From Lachnospiraceae bacterium UBA3850 (lineage in GTDB: Bacteria > Bacillota > Clostridia > Lachnospirales > Lachnospiraceae): a stretch of DNA of 63,655 nucleotides. The notes under the pieces are model-generated. The model did no database searches. It was given only the letters and a program-made list of their open reading frames with translations, and was not told where the DNA came from. The stretch spans positions 1-63,655 of the forward strand of contig DGHK01000029.1 of the NCBI GenBank assembly GCA_002392655.1, read 5' to 3'. This document shows, one piece after another, positions 26,035 through 35,430 of this stretch (positions within the stretch are counted from its first letter, which is position 1; each line of letters opens with the position of its first letter). The translations under genes and the position numbers were made by a program.

Positions 26035-27054
26035 TTATCTATTGCTTACCTCAATTATCTTCTCAAGAGTCTCAATTGCTTTACCACTGTCAATAAGCTC
26101 ACCTGCAAGCTTGATACCCTCTGCCATACTCTCAACCTTTCCACCAATATAAAGTGAAGCCCCGGCATTCATAAGTACTGCATCTCTCTTCGGTCCTCTT
26201 TCTTCACCTGCAAGGATAGCTCTGGTGATAGCTGCATTTTCTTCCGGAGTTCCTCCGACCAGCTCATCCTTTGAGCATGTCTTAAGCCCGAAATCCTCAG
26301 GCTTAACAAGTGTAGTTCTGTACCATCCGTCCTTTATCTCACATATTTTGGTAGGTGAACTGAGTGATATCTCATCCAGCTTGTCAGTTCCGAAAACAAC
26401 CATACCTCTTTTTACTCCGAGACTTACGAGTACCTGCGCCAGTGGTTCAACCAGATACTCATCATAAACACCAAGAAGCTGCATACTTGGTTTTCCGGGA
26501 TTTGTAAGTGGTCCCAGTATATTGAAAACTGTTCTGAAACCAAGCTCCTTACGAATAGGACCTACATACTTCATGGAAGTATGATACTTCTGTGCGAAGA
26601 AGAAGCACATACCTGCCTCCTTCAGCATTTCCACACATTTATCAGGATCCTGCTGGATATTTACTCCAAGAGCCTCCAGACAGTCTGCTGTACCACTCTT
26701 AGATGATGCAGCTCTGTTTCCGTGCTTTGCAACCTTCATTCCTCCTGCGGCTGCTACAATTGCAGATGTGGTTGATATATTAAAGCTGTGAGCATTATCT
26801 CCACCTGTTCCTACTATCTCGAAAACATCCATCCCCGTATCAACCTGAGTAGCATGATCTCTCATAGCTGCTGCACACCCTGCTATCTCATCCTTTGTCT
26901 CAGCCTTTGCACTCTTAGTAGAAAGAGCCGAAAGAAATGCAGCATTCTGAGTCGGCGATGTTTCTCCGCTCATTATCTCATTCATTACTGTATATGCCTC
27001 ATCATATGTAAGATCCTGCTTGTTTACGATTTTCTCAATTGCTTCCTTTATCAT
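26035..27054 (-). CDS. trpD: Anthranilate phosphoribosyltransferase
   Basis: 339 residues. ATG 27054 is chosen since AGGAGG lies 9 bases upstream; a GTG two codons earlier is too close. The PRPP loop is [15 protein letters not shown], with [12 protein letters not shown] and the anthranilate-binding GPLTNPG region. It transfers phosphoribosyl from PRPP to anthranilate. Stand-alone TrpD, not fused to TrpG. Confidence 0.97.
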   Translation of the reverse strand: MIKEAIEKIVNKQDLTYDEAYTVMNEIMSGETSPTQNAAFLSALSTKSAKAETKDEIAGCAAAMRDHATQVDTGMDVFEIVGTGGDNAHSFNISTTSAIVAAAGGMKVAKHGNRAASSKSGTADCLEALGVNIQQDPDKCVEMLKEAGMCFFFAQKYHTSMKYVGPIRKELGFRTVFNILGPLTNPGKPSMQLLGVYDEYLVEPLAQVLVSLGVKRGMVVFGTDKLDEISLSSPTKICEIKDGWYRTTLVKPEDFGLKTCSKDELVGGTPEENAAITRAILAGEERGPKRDAVLMNAGASLYIGGKVESMAEGIKLAGELIDSGKAIETLEKIIEVSNR

Positions 27055-27080
27055 TATCACGTACCTCCTAAATGATAAAC

Positions 27081-27653
27081 TTATTTAATACTTAAAAAAT
27101 TACTCAGTATCTTAATTCCCTCAGGTGTAAGAATTGATTCAGGATGGAACTGCAGTCCGTACACAGGATATTCCTTATGCTTTACTGCCATTACTTCACC
27201 ATCATCATCCGAAACCGCTATCACCTCCAGCGTCTCCGGAATTGTCTCATTCTTCGCCGCCAGCGAATGATATCTCGCAACCTCCAGTTTCTCTCCAAGG
27301 CCACTGAAAATATCAACACTGTTTTTTATAGAACAGACTGACTGTTTTCCGTGCATCAGCCTCTTTGCATAGGTTACGGTTGCTCCGTAAACCTCACATA
27401 TAGCCTGGTGTCCCAGACACACTCCCATGATAGGCAGCTTACCCTGAAGCGCCCTCACTACATCCTCACATATTCCTGCATCAGCAGGCTTACCCGGTCC
27501 GGGTGAAAGTATGATATGTGAAGGATTCAGAGCCTCTATCTCAGATATGCTCATCTCATCATTTCTGATGACTCTTATATCCGGATTTATTGTTCCCACA
27601 AGCTGATACAGATTGTAGGAAAAGCTGTCATAATTATCTATAAGCAGTATCAT
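27081..27653 (-). CDS. trpG: Anthranilate synthase component II (glutamine amidotransferase)
   Basis: 190 residues, class I amidotransferase. Catalytic triad: Cys in GVCLGHQ, His and Glu in QFHPESILT. Supplies ammonia to TrpE. It could also serve PabB, since small TrpG proteins are often shared, but the position directly after trpE argues for the trp role. Confidence 0.96.
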   Translation of the reverse strand: MILLIDNYDSFSYNLYQLVGTINPDIRVIRNDEMSISEIEALNPSHIILSPGPGKPADAGICEDVVRALQGKLPIMGVCLGHQAICEVYGATVTYAKRLMHGKQSVCSIKNSVDIFSGLGEKLEVARYHSLAAKNETIPETLEVIAVSDDDGEVMAVKHKEYPVYGLQFHPESILTPEGIKILSNFLSIK

Positions 27654-27667
27654 AGCTTCTCCTCCCT

Positions 27668-29128
27668 TCAGCTCATTTCATTTGCGGATTTGATTGCATT
27701 TATCACAGCTCTTGCCTTGTTCAGACACTCTGTATTCTCAGTTTCGGGAACAGAATCAGCAACTATTCCGGCTCCGCTTCTGATGAAGACTTTACCATTC
27801 TTCTTATATGCAATACGTATCGCTATACATGTATCCATATTTCCGGTGAAATCGATATATCCTATCGCCCCTCCGTAGATACCTCGTTTACAGTTCTCAA
27901 GTTCATCTATAAGCTGGCACGCTCTTATCTTCGGCGCCCCCGACAGAGTTCCTGCAGGAAGCACTGCCTCGATGGCATCGAGCGCGTCCTTATCCTCTCT
28001 TATCTCTCCACGTACCGTCGAGCCTATATGCATAACGTGCGAGAAGCGAAGAACTTCCATATATCTCTCTACTTCAACTGTTCCGAAGCGGCTGACCTTC
28101 CCGAGATCATTTCTTCCCAGATCAACCAGCATGTTATGCTCTGCCAGCTCCTTCTCATCCTTCAGAAGCTCATTCTCAAGCCTCTTATCCTCTTCTGAGT
28201 CCTTTCCTCTCGGTCTTGTCCCCGCCAGAGGAAATGTATGAAGCACGCCATTTTCCAGCTTAACAAGTGTCTCAGGCGAAGCACCTGCAACCTCAACATC
28301 CGTACCCGAGAAATAAAACATATATGGTGACGGATTTATCGTCCTCAGCATCCTGTATGTATTCAGCAAGCTTCCTTCAAATGGTGCAGATAGTCTGTTT
28401 GAAAGCACTATCTGGAATATATCTCCCTCGAAGATATGATGCTTTCCTCTCTCAACCATCTGCGAGTATTCCTCTTTATTAAAATTCGGAGTAACCTCAC
28501 CAAGAATCCTGCCCGGTGCCTCCTGCTTCTTCTCTCCTGTTGTAAGAAGCTTTACGAGCTTTTCCAGATCACGGATAGCTCTTTCATATTCATTCTGAAC
28601 ATCATTTAACTTGATATTCACTATAAGGACTATCTTCTGTCTCACCTGATCAAATGCAATGACTTTGTCAAAAAGCATCAGATCCACATCCTTGAATTCA
28701 TTCTCATCCTTTACGGATTTTTTCAGGATGGGCTCACTGTATTTTATATAGTCATATGAGAAATAACCCACAAGTCCTCCGGTAAACGGCGGAAGTCCCT
28801 CAACCCTCGGGCTTCTGTATTCCGAAAGAACCTTTCTTATATACTCCGTTGGATTTTCAGTATGAAAGCTCTCCTTCCCGGCTTTCATCTCTCCGTCTAT
28901 ACATGTTATCTCAAGCTTTGGTTCAAAGCCGAGAAATGTATATCTGCCCCAGGTTTCATTTGCCTGTGCTGACTCAAGCATATAAGTATGCTCAGATACA
29001 TTTTTCAGGATTCTCAGCACCTCTATAGGAGTTATAAAGTCAGACAGGATCTCACAGCTAACAGGAGCCACTGTATATTTATCCAAATCCAGTTTCTTTA
29101 CTTCTTCAAGTGAAGGTCTAACTACCAT
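27668..29128 (-). CDS. trpE: Anthranilate synthase component I
   Basis: 486 residues. Chorismate-utilising enzyme: the C-terminal half has ELAEHNMLVDLGRNDLG, GTLSGAPKIRACQLI and YGGAIGYI. The N-terminal half has YMLESAQANETWGRYTF, where the [LM]LES motif forms the tryptophan feedback site in the family, so end-product inhibition is expected. Follows the ACT-domain gene by 17 bases. Confidence 0.96.
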   Translation of the reverse strand: MVVRPSLEEVKKLDLDKYTVAPVSCEILSDFITPIEVLRILKNVSEHTYMLESAQANETWGRYTFLGFEPKLEITCIDGEMKAGKESFHTENPTEYIRKVLSEYRSPRVEGLPPFTGGLVGYFSYDYIKYSEPILKKSVKDENEFKDVDLMLFDKVIAFDQVRQKIVLIVNIKLNDVQNEYERAIRDLEKLVKLLTTGEKKQEAPGRILGEVTPNFNKEEYSQMVERGKHHIFEGDIFQIVLSNRLSAPFEGSLLNTYRMLRTINPSPYMFYFSGTDVEVAGASPETLVKLENGVLHTFPLAGTRPRGKDSEEDKRLENELLKDEKELAEHNMLVDLGRNDLGKVSRFGTVEVERYMEVLRFSHVMHIGSTVRGEIREDKDALDAIEAVLPAGTLSGAPKIRACQLIDELENCKRGIYGGAIGYIDFTGNMDTCIAIRIAYKKNGKVFIRSGAGIVADSVPETENTECLNKARAVINAIKSANEMS

Positions 29129-29145
29129 TTCCTTCTCCTTTTCAT

Positions 29146-29553
29146 TTATACAACCGTTTTGTAACCCTTACTATGGAGGAACTGTTCCACCTCCGCATAT
29201 CCTACTACCTTCATAACAGCAAGCGGTGTTTTGGAATCCCTGCTGTATGAAACATAGAGATAATCAATATTGATATTGCTATTCTGGATAATATCCAGAA
29301 GCTTTGTGAGACTTCCCACGTCATCCGGAATCTCAACTCCGATAACCTTGTCGAGCTTACACATATAGCCCTCTGACTTAAGCAGCTCCTCTGCTCTTTC
29401 AGGATCAGTAACAAGCATTCTAACGATTCCAAACTCTGCACTATCATTGGTGACAACATTATATATATCGATGCCCGCATCTGATATAATCTTTGAAACC
29501 CTGAGCATTGCTCCCTTTGAATTCTCTGCAAATATAGATAACTGACTGATCAT
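29146..29553 (-). CDS. Tandem ACT-domain protein, first gene of the trp operon
   Basis: 135 residues with two ACT folds (about 1-65 and 70-135): SQLSIFAENSKGAMLRVSKI and VIGVEIPDDVGSLTKLLDII both have the Gly-x-L turn that binds amino acids. No catalytic domain. Placed between the T-box and trpE, it is probably an amino-acid sensor for the pathway, possibly binding aromatic amino acids and acting on an enzyme, but its partner is unknown. Confidence 0.85.
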   Translation of the reverse strand: MISQLSIFAENSKGAMLRVSKIISDAGIDIYNVVTNDSAEFGIVRMLVTDPERAEELLKSEGYMCKLDKVIGVEIPDDVGSLTKLLDIIQNSNINIDYLYVSYSRDSKTPLAVMKVVGYAEVEQFLHSKGYKTVV

Positions 29554-29580
29554 TTTTTACCCTCCTTATGATCTTAAAAA

Positions 29581-29890
29581 AATAAAAAACCTGTTCCGAC
29601 AGTAATTCGAAAATACTGCCGGGACAGGTTGATAATCATCTACCTGCGGTGCCACCCCGCTTGGTGTACCTGGTACACCCACTCACTGCATACTATCATA
29701 TGCTGAACTTTGATAACGAAGATTCAACACTCCGTCTCCCATACTCCTATATCATTTATACCGCTATTGATATATTTTCAGGTTGCCCTCTGAAGTCCAT
29801 TCAACAAAACTCTTAGCACTGCGATCTCACCATCCGCAGCTCTCTGTAAATAAGTTGGTTTTATCTACTTACTCTTCATCAACGGTTTGA
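29581..29890 (-). promoter_or_regulatory. Tryptophan T-box leader
   Basis: On the minus strand: an AGAGAGCTG kink-turn area, GGTGAGATCGCAGT (stem I distal loop), the specifier loop GAATGGACTTC with a UGG codon at 29797-29799, the T-box GGTGGCACCGCAGG at 29643-29656, and a terminator at 29588-29630 followed by TTTTTT. Uncharged tRNA-Trp pairs with UGG and the T-box, forming the antiterminator and turning on the trp operon. An extra perfect palindrome (29663-29679) sits just before the T-box. Confidence 0.95.
29588..29630 (-). terminator. T-box-controlled attenuator terminator
   Basis: Seventeen-base stem with two mismatches (AACCTGTCCCGGCAGTA pairing with TACTGTCGGAACAGGTT) followed by a T run on the minus strand. 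Confidence 0.9.
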
Positions 29891-29894
29891 GTGA

Positions 29895-29924
29895 ATATTA
29901 CCACTCTGCCGATATATGTGTCAA
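29895..29924 (-). promoter_or_regulatory. Promoter of the trp operon
   Basis: TTGACA, 18 bases, TGGTAATAT (extended -10) on the minus strand, directly before the T-box. It overlaps the 3' end of the RNase H gene by a few bases. Confidence 0.8.
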
Positions 29925-29927
29925 GAA

Positions 29928-30578
29928 TTATTTTATACCCAGAGCTTCCTTTGCCAGCTTGTCCGCCCGGTTATTTCCTGTATCTCCCGAATGCCCCTTA
30001 ACTTTATGAAATGTATACTCGACCTTTGTTCTCATCTTGTCCATATAAGCCTTATAGTTTCTGGTGCCCTCATTATTCGCCTTCCAGACACCGGTAACCC
30101 AGTTCTCAATCCCTGCATAATCATAGTAGATGTCCACTGCCCTTATGCCGTTCTCAGCACAGTAAGTGACTGCCGCCTTGGCTCCTTCCATCTCTCCGGC
30201 TATATTTCTAAGTTCACTCAGTGCAGGATTAGAAAAACCTCTGCTCGCCTCGTATATATCTCCATTATAATAAAGCACCATTCCGTAGGAATACTCCTCC
30301 GTCTCCGTATTATAGCTTCCATCTACGTAGGCCGTTGCCCTGCCCTCTATGGAAAGCTCGGCCAGGTAGCTCTTCAGGTCGACCTTCTTTCGTCCGCCTC
30401 CACCCGAACCAGGTGAACGCTCGTAGCCGACCTCCATAAAACCTTCTGCTTCTTCCATAGTCTTAAAGCTTTTATATACTGCTCCCGGGAAACCGGTAAC
30501 ATTCTTCTGACACTCCTCCCAGGTTTCATATATTCCCGGAACCTTTCCGTTTTTTACCGCATAAAACTTTTTTCCCAT
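29928..30578 (-). CDS. rnhA: Ribonuclease H with N-terminal hybrid-binding domain
   Basis: 216 residues from ATG 30578 (GAGAGG upstream). Residues 1-45 are a viroplasmin/hybrid-binding domain (KKFYAVKNGKVPGIYETW). The RNase H fold follows with Asp in YVDGSYN, Glu in NIAGEMEGA, Asp in IYYDYAGIE and Asp in NNRADKLAKEA, so the active site is complete; VKGHSGDTGN is the His loop. It cuts RNA in RNA-DNA hybrids such as primers and R-loops. Confidence 0.95.
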   Translation of the reverse strand: MGKKFYAVKNGKVPGIYETWEECQKNVTGFPGAVYKSFKTMEEAEGFMEVGYERSPGSGGGGRKKVDLKSYLAELSIEGRATAYVDGSYNTETEEYSYGMVLYYNGDIYEASRGFSNPALSELRNIAGEMEGAKAAVTYCAENGIRAVDIYYDYAGIENWVTGVWKANNEGTRNYKAYMDKMRTKVEYTFHKVKGHSGDTGNNRADKLAKEALGIK

Positions 30579-30617
30579 GTCCAACCTCTCAATCATTTTC
30601 ATATGACACTATATGAG

Positions 30618-30647
30618 ATTATAACGTAAAGCAGTAAAATATATCAA
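30618..30647 (-). promoter_or_regulatory. Promoter of the RNase H gene
   Basis: TTGATA, 18 bases, TATAAT. Confidence 0.65.
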
Positions 30648-30697
30648 CGTCACAAAACATCTAATTGTGTTTTTTGTGTGAACAATTTAAAAAAGTG

Positions 30698-30726
30698 TTG
30701 ACATATCAAGTTTCATCTGATAAATT
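30698..30726 (+). promoter_or_regulatory. Promoter upstream of hslO, feeding a leader or small RNA
   Basis: Perfect TTGACA, 17 bases, TAAATT on the plus strand. Confidence 0.65.
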
Positions 30727-30732
30727 ACTCTG

Positions 30733-30826
30733 GTTTTGCAAAAAACCAACAAACCCCCCTTTTGTTTTTAATAACCAACCACGAGAGCCAGGTTTATGCA
30801 AAGTAAGCCTGGCTTTTGTGGTTTTA
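30733..30826 (+). ncRNA. Candidate small RNA or 5' leader of hslO
   Basis: From the predicted start near 30733 to a sixteen-base stem (30777-30792 with 30808-30823) followed by TT. A C-run (CCCCCC) and a T-rich stretch lie in between and no ORF with a ribosome site is present. A second -10 (TATAAT at 30832) follows, so hslO may have its own start and this RNA may be separate. Confidence 0.4.
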
Positions 30827-30874
30827 TAGAGTATAATAGCTATAGTAAATGTATAAATAAGGATGAGGTAAGAC

Positions 30875-31762
30875 ATGAAGGATCATATAATCAGAGGAAT
30901 GGCCGCCGGAAATGAGATACGCTTTCTGGCCGGATACACTAGAGAAACAGTAGAAACCGCAAGAATGACACATAGCACAAGTCCAGTATGCAGTGCAGCA
31001 CTCGGACGTCTGCTTACAGGTGGCGCACTTATGGGAGCGATGTGCAAGAATAACGATGATGTTCTGACACTTAAAATAAATGGAGACGGCCCCATAAAAT
31101 CAATAACAGTTACAGCCGATGCACAGCTGAATGTAAAGGGCCTTATATATAATAACGCTGTTGATCTTCCGCTCAAATCAAATGGACATCTGGATGTCGG
31201 CGGAGCCGTAGGACATGGAACACTTGTAGTTATAAGAGACGAAGGTCCCGGAGATCCATATGTAGGACAGACACAGCTTGTCAGCGGAGAGATAGGTGAA
31301 GACCTGACTTATTACTTTGCAGAGAGTGAGCAGATACCTACTTCAGTCGGACTTGGCGTTCTCGTAGACAGAGACCTAAGCATCAAGCATGCAGGTGGGT
31401 TTATCATACAGCTTCTACCATTTGCCACAGAGGAAACCATAACCAAGCTTGAGAACAAGCTTTCCAGTATCGATTCCGTTACAAACTATTTTGAACGCGG
31501 AATGTCACCTGAAGAAATGATACGTGATATCCTGGGAAAAGAAGTGTTTGGTCAGGATATAAGCATAGAAGACGTGCGTGATACCCAATACAGATGTAAC
31601 TGCTCAAGAGAAAGAGTCACCAAGGCTCTTATAAGTATCGGAAGAGATGAACTTAAGTCCATGATAGATGATGGTAAACCGGTAAATCTTCACTGCGACT
31701 TCTGCAACTCCGATTACGAGTTCACCATCCCCGAAATTAAACAGATATATGACAATTTATAA
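30875..31762 (+). CDS. hslO: Redox-activated chaperone Hsp33
   Basis: 295 residues; GGATGAGG upstream of the ATG. Domain I has the Hsp33 fold (TGGALMGAMCKNNDDVLTLKINGDGPI). The C-terminal redox switch has four zinc Cys in CNCS near 258 and CDFC near 280; oxidation there releases zinc and activates the holdase. Convergent with queH, sharing 6 bases at the ends. Confidence 0.96.
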   Translation: MKDHIIRGMAAGNEIRFLAGYTRETVETARMTHSTSPVCSAALGRLLTGGALMGAMCKNNDDVLTLKINGDGPIKSITVTADAQLNVKGLIYNNAVDLPLKSNGHLDVGGAVGHGTLVVIRDEGPGDPYVGQTQLVSGEIGEDLTYYFAESEQIPTSVGLGVLVDRDLSIKHAGGFIIQLLPFATEETITKLENKLSSIDSVTNYFERGMSPEEMIRDILGKEVFGQDISIEDVRDTQYRCNCSRERVTKALISIGRDELKSMIDDGKPVNLHCDFCNSDYEFTIPEIKQIYDNL

Positions 31763-32425
31763 ATTTTGGGATTTCTTTAAATCCCTGTCCCTCTTGGAGA
31801 ATACGCAGCCGCAATAGTCCTGTCTATAAAGGCCGTATTCTTCCGAGAGTTCTATAGAACGCTTATAGCCGTTCTTTTTTTTGAAATCACTGAAGAGAAA
31901 TATAGGTGATTTGACATCTTCAGCTCTACCGGAAGTTTCTCTCATCTTCCGCTCCAGCTCCATTCCTATTTCATTTAACCACTCAGCATTTTTATATGGA
32001 CTGATTGAAAGAGTTGTAGAGAAATAATCATATCCGCGGTCACGTGCATACTCAGCTGTTTTTCTTAGTCTCAGCTTATAGCAATCGTAGCAGCGCTCCC
32101 CTCTTTCAGGCAGATTCTCTCTACCCTTAGCCATCTCATAAAAAAGCTCCGGCTCATAATCTCCTTCGATTACTTTCACATCCAGCGCAAAATCCGCCTC
32201 CCTGGTAAAACGTTTCAGCTCTTCTAAGCGCTTCTCATATTCCTGCTTCTCATCAATATTCGGATTATAGAAATAGACTGATATATCGAAATATCCCTCT
32301 AAAACCTCCAGGCAGTGCGAGCTGCATGGACAACAGCAGGCCTGAAGCAGAAGTTTAGGTCTTTTGGAAAGCTTCGAAACATCCTCTATCTGTTTTTCAA
32401 ACTCAGCATAAAAGTTCTTATTCAT
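31757..32425 (-). CDS. queH: Epoxyqueuosine reductase QueH
   Basis: 222 residues. QueH (formerly DUF208) reduces epoxyqueuosine to queuosine in tRNA anticodons. Conserved Cys sites are ACCCPCSSH near residue 30, CYDCY near 115 and YCGCVFS near 202, which bind iron-sulfur and mononuclear iron. It replaces the unrelated QueG. QueF is encoded 6 kb away. Confidence 0.93.
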   Translation of the reverse strand: MNKNFYAEFEKQIEDVSKLSKRPKLLLQACCCPCSSHCLEVLEGYFDISVYFYNPNIDEKQEYEKRLEELKRFTREADFALDVKVIEGDYEPELFYEMAKGRENLPERGERCYDCYKLRLRKTAEYARDRGYDYFSTTLSISPYKNAEWLNEIGMELERKMRETSGRAEDVKSPIFLFSDFKKKNGYKRSIELSEEYGLYRQDYCGCVFSKRDRDLKKSQNL

Positions 32426-32481
32426 AGGTTTTCCTTAATGATTTTTTGTATATTTTAGTAAGATTTGTTACACATTAACAG

Positions 32482-32510
32482 TTGACTTTGTCTAAATTAT
32501 ACAATATACT
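32482..32510 (+). promoter_or_regulatory. Promoter of the 77-residue protein
   Basis: TTGACT, 17 bases, TATACT, both near consensus. Confidence 0.8.
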
Positions 32511-32547
32511 AATTATAGATATTTTTTGAGGTGAAGGAGGTTTTGAC

Positions 32548-32781
32548 ATGACTGTTGAACAGGCTATCAAAAAGTATAAGCTGGAGCCGGTAAATGTATA
32601 TACTGCTAAGGTCAAAGCCAAGGAGCTTAACGTTGAAGAAGTGTTATACATGAATGTCCAGAAGAATAAGTACGCATATATTATTCGAGACGGTGCTAGA
32701 GGAACTATGCTCTACAAGGATGAGAAGAGTATGTACACCAAGATGTACAAAGGTCTTAAGATGATTCCTCTTGATCCGTGA
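32548..32781 (+). CDS. Small conserved hypothetical protein
   Basis: 77 residues with a strong AAGGAGG site, its own promoter and its own terminator, so it is a real single-gene unit. Basic; predicted alpha then beta, with KNKYAYIIRDGARGTMLYKDEK in the middle. No domain recognised; no signal peptide or Cys. Function unknown. Confidence 0.8.
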   Translation: MTVEQAIKKYKLEPVNVYTAKVKAKELNVEEVLYMNVQKNKYAYIIRDGARGTMLYKDEKSMYTKMYKGLKMIPLDP

Positions 32782-32802
32782 TTTTGGTAAGCATATATTT
32801 TA

Positions 32803-32829
32803 AGCAGGTGCGATGCACCTGCTTTTTTA
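32803..32829 (+). terminator. Terminator of the 77-residue gene
   Basis: Nine-base stem AGCAGGTGC / GCACCTGCT with a three-base loop and a T-rich tail. Confidence 0.85.
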
Positions 32830-32845
32830 TTTTTCCATATACCAA

Positions 32846-33346
32846 TTACTTAATCTCACTCTTAACCTTGAGAACCTGCTTCATATGATCTACACACTTC
32901 TCATCAAGGTCAAGAACATAAATCTCCTGCTTGTCTCCCTCTCCGGCATATATTGCAACAACCTGATCTCCGGGAACTATTCCTACATACTCTGTAACCT
33001 TGATCTTGCCCAGATCTATATCATTTTTTACACGTTCACTGGTTGCCCAGTCCATCTTTGTTATATCATTTGCTTCAAGAACACCTATAGGCTTTCTCTT
33101 CTTCTTCGCTATGATTCTGGCAACATCTATGTCACCGTTTGTGATGATGAATTCAATCTCCTGATGAAGATAATCCTTACATATAACTATCAGAGCTATA
33201 CTTCCTGAGAAAATCAGCACACCCAGCGGTGGTGACAGAAGCACAAGCAACGCACCTACCAGAAACAGCACTATACACATAAGGAGTGCAAGTACATTTA
33301 TAGGGCTTGGTTTTATCTTGATCAGTCTTTCGTTATATCTGTCCAC
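32846..33346 (-). CDS. Membrane protein of unknown function (DUF6106-like)
   Basis: 166 residues: a short cytoplasmic N-terminus, two close hydrophobic segments (about 18-60, LALLMCIVLFLVGALLVLL and VLIFSGSIALIVI), then a beta-rich soluble part beginning EIEFIITNGDIDVARI that looks like a bacterial PH domain. The resemblance to DUF6106 is from memory. It follows ispF by one base, so they are cotranscribed, but no functional tie is known. Confidence 0.7.
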   Translation of the reverse strand: MDRYNERLIKIKPSPINVLALLMCIVLFLVGALLVLLSPPLGVLIFSGSIALIVICKDYLHQEIEFIITNGDIDVARIIAKKKRKPIGVLEANDITKMDWATSERVKNDIDLGKIKVTEYVGIVPGDQVVAIYAGEGDKQEIYVLDLDEKCVDHMKQVLKVKSEIK

Positions 33347-33347
33347 T

Positions 33348-33872
33348 TTATTCCACCTCTCCTACTGCATTTGTAACTATATTCTTGTAAGAGTAGTTAT
33401 CTACTGTCTCCAGAAGAGCTATAGACTGACAAGCTATTCCGAGTCCTTCTCCTGTAAATCCGAGCCCCTCTTCCGTAGTCGCTTTAATATTCACCCTGTC
33501 CTCCTCTATGCAGAGAACATCAGCTATATTTTTTCTCATCTCAGCTATGTGAGGTGCCATCTTCGGCTTCTGTGCAATAATGGTCGCATCTACATTTCCT
33601 ATGATATAGTTCAGCTTATCGAGCATATTTCTGACCTCAGCCAGAAGTACCATACTGTCAGCCCCTTCATACTTAGGATCTGTATCAGGAAAATGTTTTC
33701 CTATGTCCCCAAGTGCCGCAGCACCGAGAAGACTGTCCATTATAGCATGTGTCAGACAGTCAGCATCTGAGTGTCCCAGAAGCCCCTTCTCATATTCTAT
33801 CCTGACGCCTCCAAGTATCAGAGGTCTGCCCTCTACCAGCTTGTGTACGTCATAACCCATTCCTACTCTCAT
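33348..33872 (-). CDS. ispF: 2-C-methyl-D-erythritol 2,4-cyclodiphosphate synthase
   Basis: 174 residues. Fifth step of the MEP isoprenoid pathway: cyclises CDP-ME phosphate to MEcPP with loss of CMP. Zinc ligands are in GYDVHKL (Asp, His) and the family signature [19 protein letters not shown] (His); [15 protein letters not shown] is the C-terminal substrate loop. About 15 residues longer at the C-terminus than most IspF. Other MEP genes are not in the window. Confidence 0.95.
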   Translation of the reverse strand: MRVGMGYDVHKLVEGRPLILGGVRIEYEKGLLGHSDADCLTHAIMDSLLGAAALGDIGKHFPDTDPKYEGADSMVLLAEVRNMLDKLNYIIGNVDATIIAQKPKMAPHIAEMRKNIADVLCIEEDRVNIKATTEEGLGFTGEGLGIACQSIALLETVDNYSYKNIVTNAVGEVE

Positions 33873-33893
33873 ATATTCACCTTCAATTTTTTC

Positions 33894-34490
33894 TTATTCT
33901 TCCCAGACTACATCTGAACCATCATCCACGTAACGTCCACCGTCATGATAAACCTTCATAGCTGTAAGCAGATTGGTTATACCAAGAATAAGTACAATGA
34001 TACCAAGCACAATAGCCGCATTCACTATGAGCCAGCGGTTAAAAACAATCAGAACAAATCCAAATACGAGTGTAATTAAATCATTTATTATAAATTGCTT
34101 AAAGAAATCCGTTTGCCCCTTTATCTTGTAGGCGTCCCGAATCCTCAGTATCGAGTTCACCAGAATGAACACGCCGATAACTACCATCACATAGGATGCA
34201 ACTCCCTTGGGAGTGATGATACATATAAGACCTGTAACAACAAGAAGCACGGCAAATGTCATAGTTACCGGAGAAATACCGGCAAGAAGTGTACATCCTA
34301 ATCCGACTCCTGCCACGAGAAGAATGACACCCATCATTCTGACTACGAGGTCAACCGCCTCATCTCCCCAGATGATCAGAAACAGGCCTAGAATAACCAT
34401 GATAAATGGCATAGCCAGTGAATTTCCACATCTCTGAAAAAATCTCTTTGCAGAATTCGCGCCTTCAACCTTAGTACTTAATTCTTTCAT
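33894..34490 (-). CDS. DUF308/HdeD-like membrane protein
   Basis: 198 residues with about six hydrophobic helices (for example PFIMVILGLFLIIWGDEAVDL and VASYVMVVIGVFILVNSIL), matching the short multi-pass DUF308/HdeD family. Role unknown; E. coli HdeD is linked to acid resistance. Site: AAGGATGA before the ATG. Confidence 0.8.
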   Translation of the reverse strand: MKELSTKVEGANSAKRFFQRCGNSLAMPFIMVILGLFLIIWGDEAVDLVVRMMGVILLVAGVGLGCTLLAGISPVTMTFAVLLVVTGLICIITPKGVASYVMVVIGVFILVNSILRIRDAYKIKGQTDFFKQFIINDLITLVFGFVLIVFNRWLIVNAAIVLGIIVLILGITNLLTAMKVYHDGGRYVDDGSDVVWEE

Positions 34491-34575
34491 ACTTCATCAT
34501 CCTTTTTTATTTGATAATATATAACTTTTTTAAGTAAAAACACTCCTAATAGTATAGTATGGTTTATAAAATCAG

Positions 34576-35430
34576 TCAATGGGAACGGTTCTTACCTGCT
34601 TCTATAAGCTCGATTATTTTATCCGCCACTGAGTCCTCGGTATTCGGTCCGATTATTTCATCCGCTGCATCAAGTGCAAGCTTAGATGAGTTAGCAACCG
34701 CAAAGCCAAGCCCGGCAGCCTTTATCATGTCAGCATCATTATCTGCATTTCCAAATGCAGCGACATTTTTTATATCTATTCCCAGATACTCGCACATCCC
34801 AAGAAGTCCGTTTCCTTTGCCGCATTCCTTGTAGGATATCTCTATCAGCTCCGGTATGGAGGACGTGTAATATATATCATCGACCTCATTTCCAAGTCTC
34901 TCATAAAGCTCATCAAAAAGAGCACTGTCGAAGACGTTATAGTTCATACAATCCAGAGAGGTCTTGTTCTGCTCTATAAAATCTCTGATATTATCCTCGG
35001 GAAGTCTGGTCTTCTTCAGGTACCTCTTCCTATGCTCTGATATCCTGTCATTAGAAAGCAGCGTATCCAGAAGACGTCTGTCAGAATGGGGAACACCCTT
35101 TGTAAATGCATCCAGGTAAACTCTGTCTGCATAGTCATCTGCCACCCTGACTATCTGATCCACGGAATGTGGCTTCAGTGAAAAAGACCTGAGACAGCAT
35201 TTGTTTTTCACATCGAAAAGATTTGCACCATTTGAGCATATGGCATATCTGATTCCGGGCACATCTATTATATCCTCAGGAAGAGAATAAAAGGATCTAC
35301 CGCTCGCTATTACCGGCTCAATCCCGGCCTCTTTAGCTTTAATAAATGCGTCTCTTGTTTTTTCTGAAAGCCTTCCTTTTCCATCCAGTGCAGTATCGTC
35401 AAGATCGAAGGCAACCATCTCTATCTTCAT
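34576..35430 (-). CDS. Cof-type HAD-IIB phosphatase
   Basis: 284 residues. HAD motif I AFDLDDTALDGKG (nucleophile Asp), motif II VIASGR, motif IV FGNADNDADMIKAAG. The large C2b cap in the middle marks the Cof family, which dephosphorylates sugar phosphates or nucleotides; the substrate cannot be predicted. It overlaps the upstream gene by one base. Confidence 0.9.
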   Translation of the reverse strand: MKIEMVAFDLDDTALDGKGRLSEKTRDAFIKAKEAGIEPVIASGRSFYSLPEDIIDVPGIRYAICSNGANLFDVKNKCCLRSFSLKPHSVDQIVRVADDYADRVYLDAFTKGVPHSDRRLLDTLLSNDRISEHRKRYLKKTRLPEDNIRDFIEQNKTSLDCMNYNVFDSALFDELYERLGNEVDDIYYTSSIPELIEISYKECGKGNGLLGMCEYLGIDIKNVAAFGNADNDADMIKAAGLGFAVANSSKLALDAADEIIGPNTEDSVADKIIELIEAGKNRSH

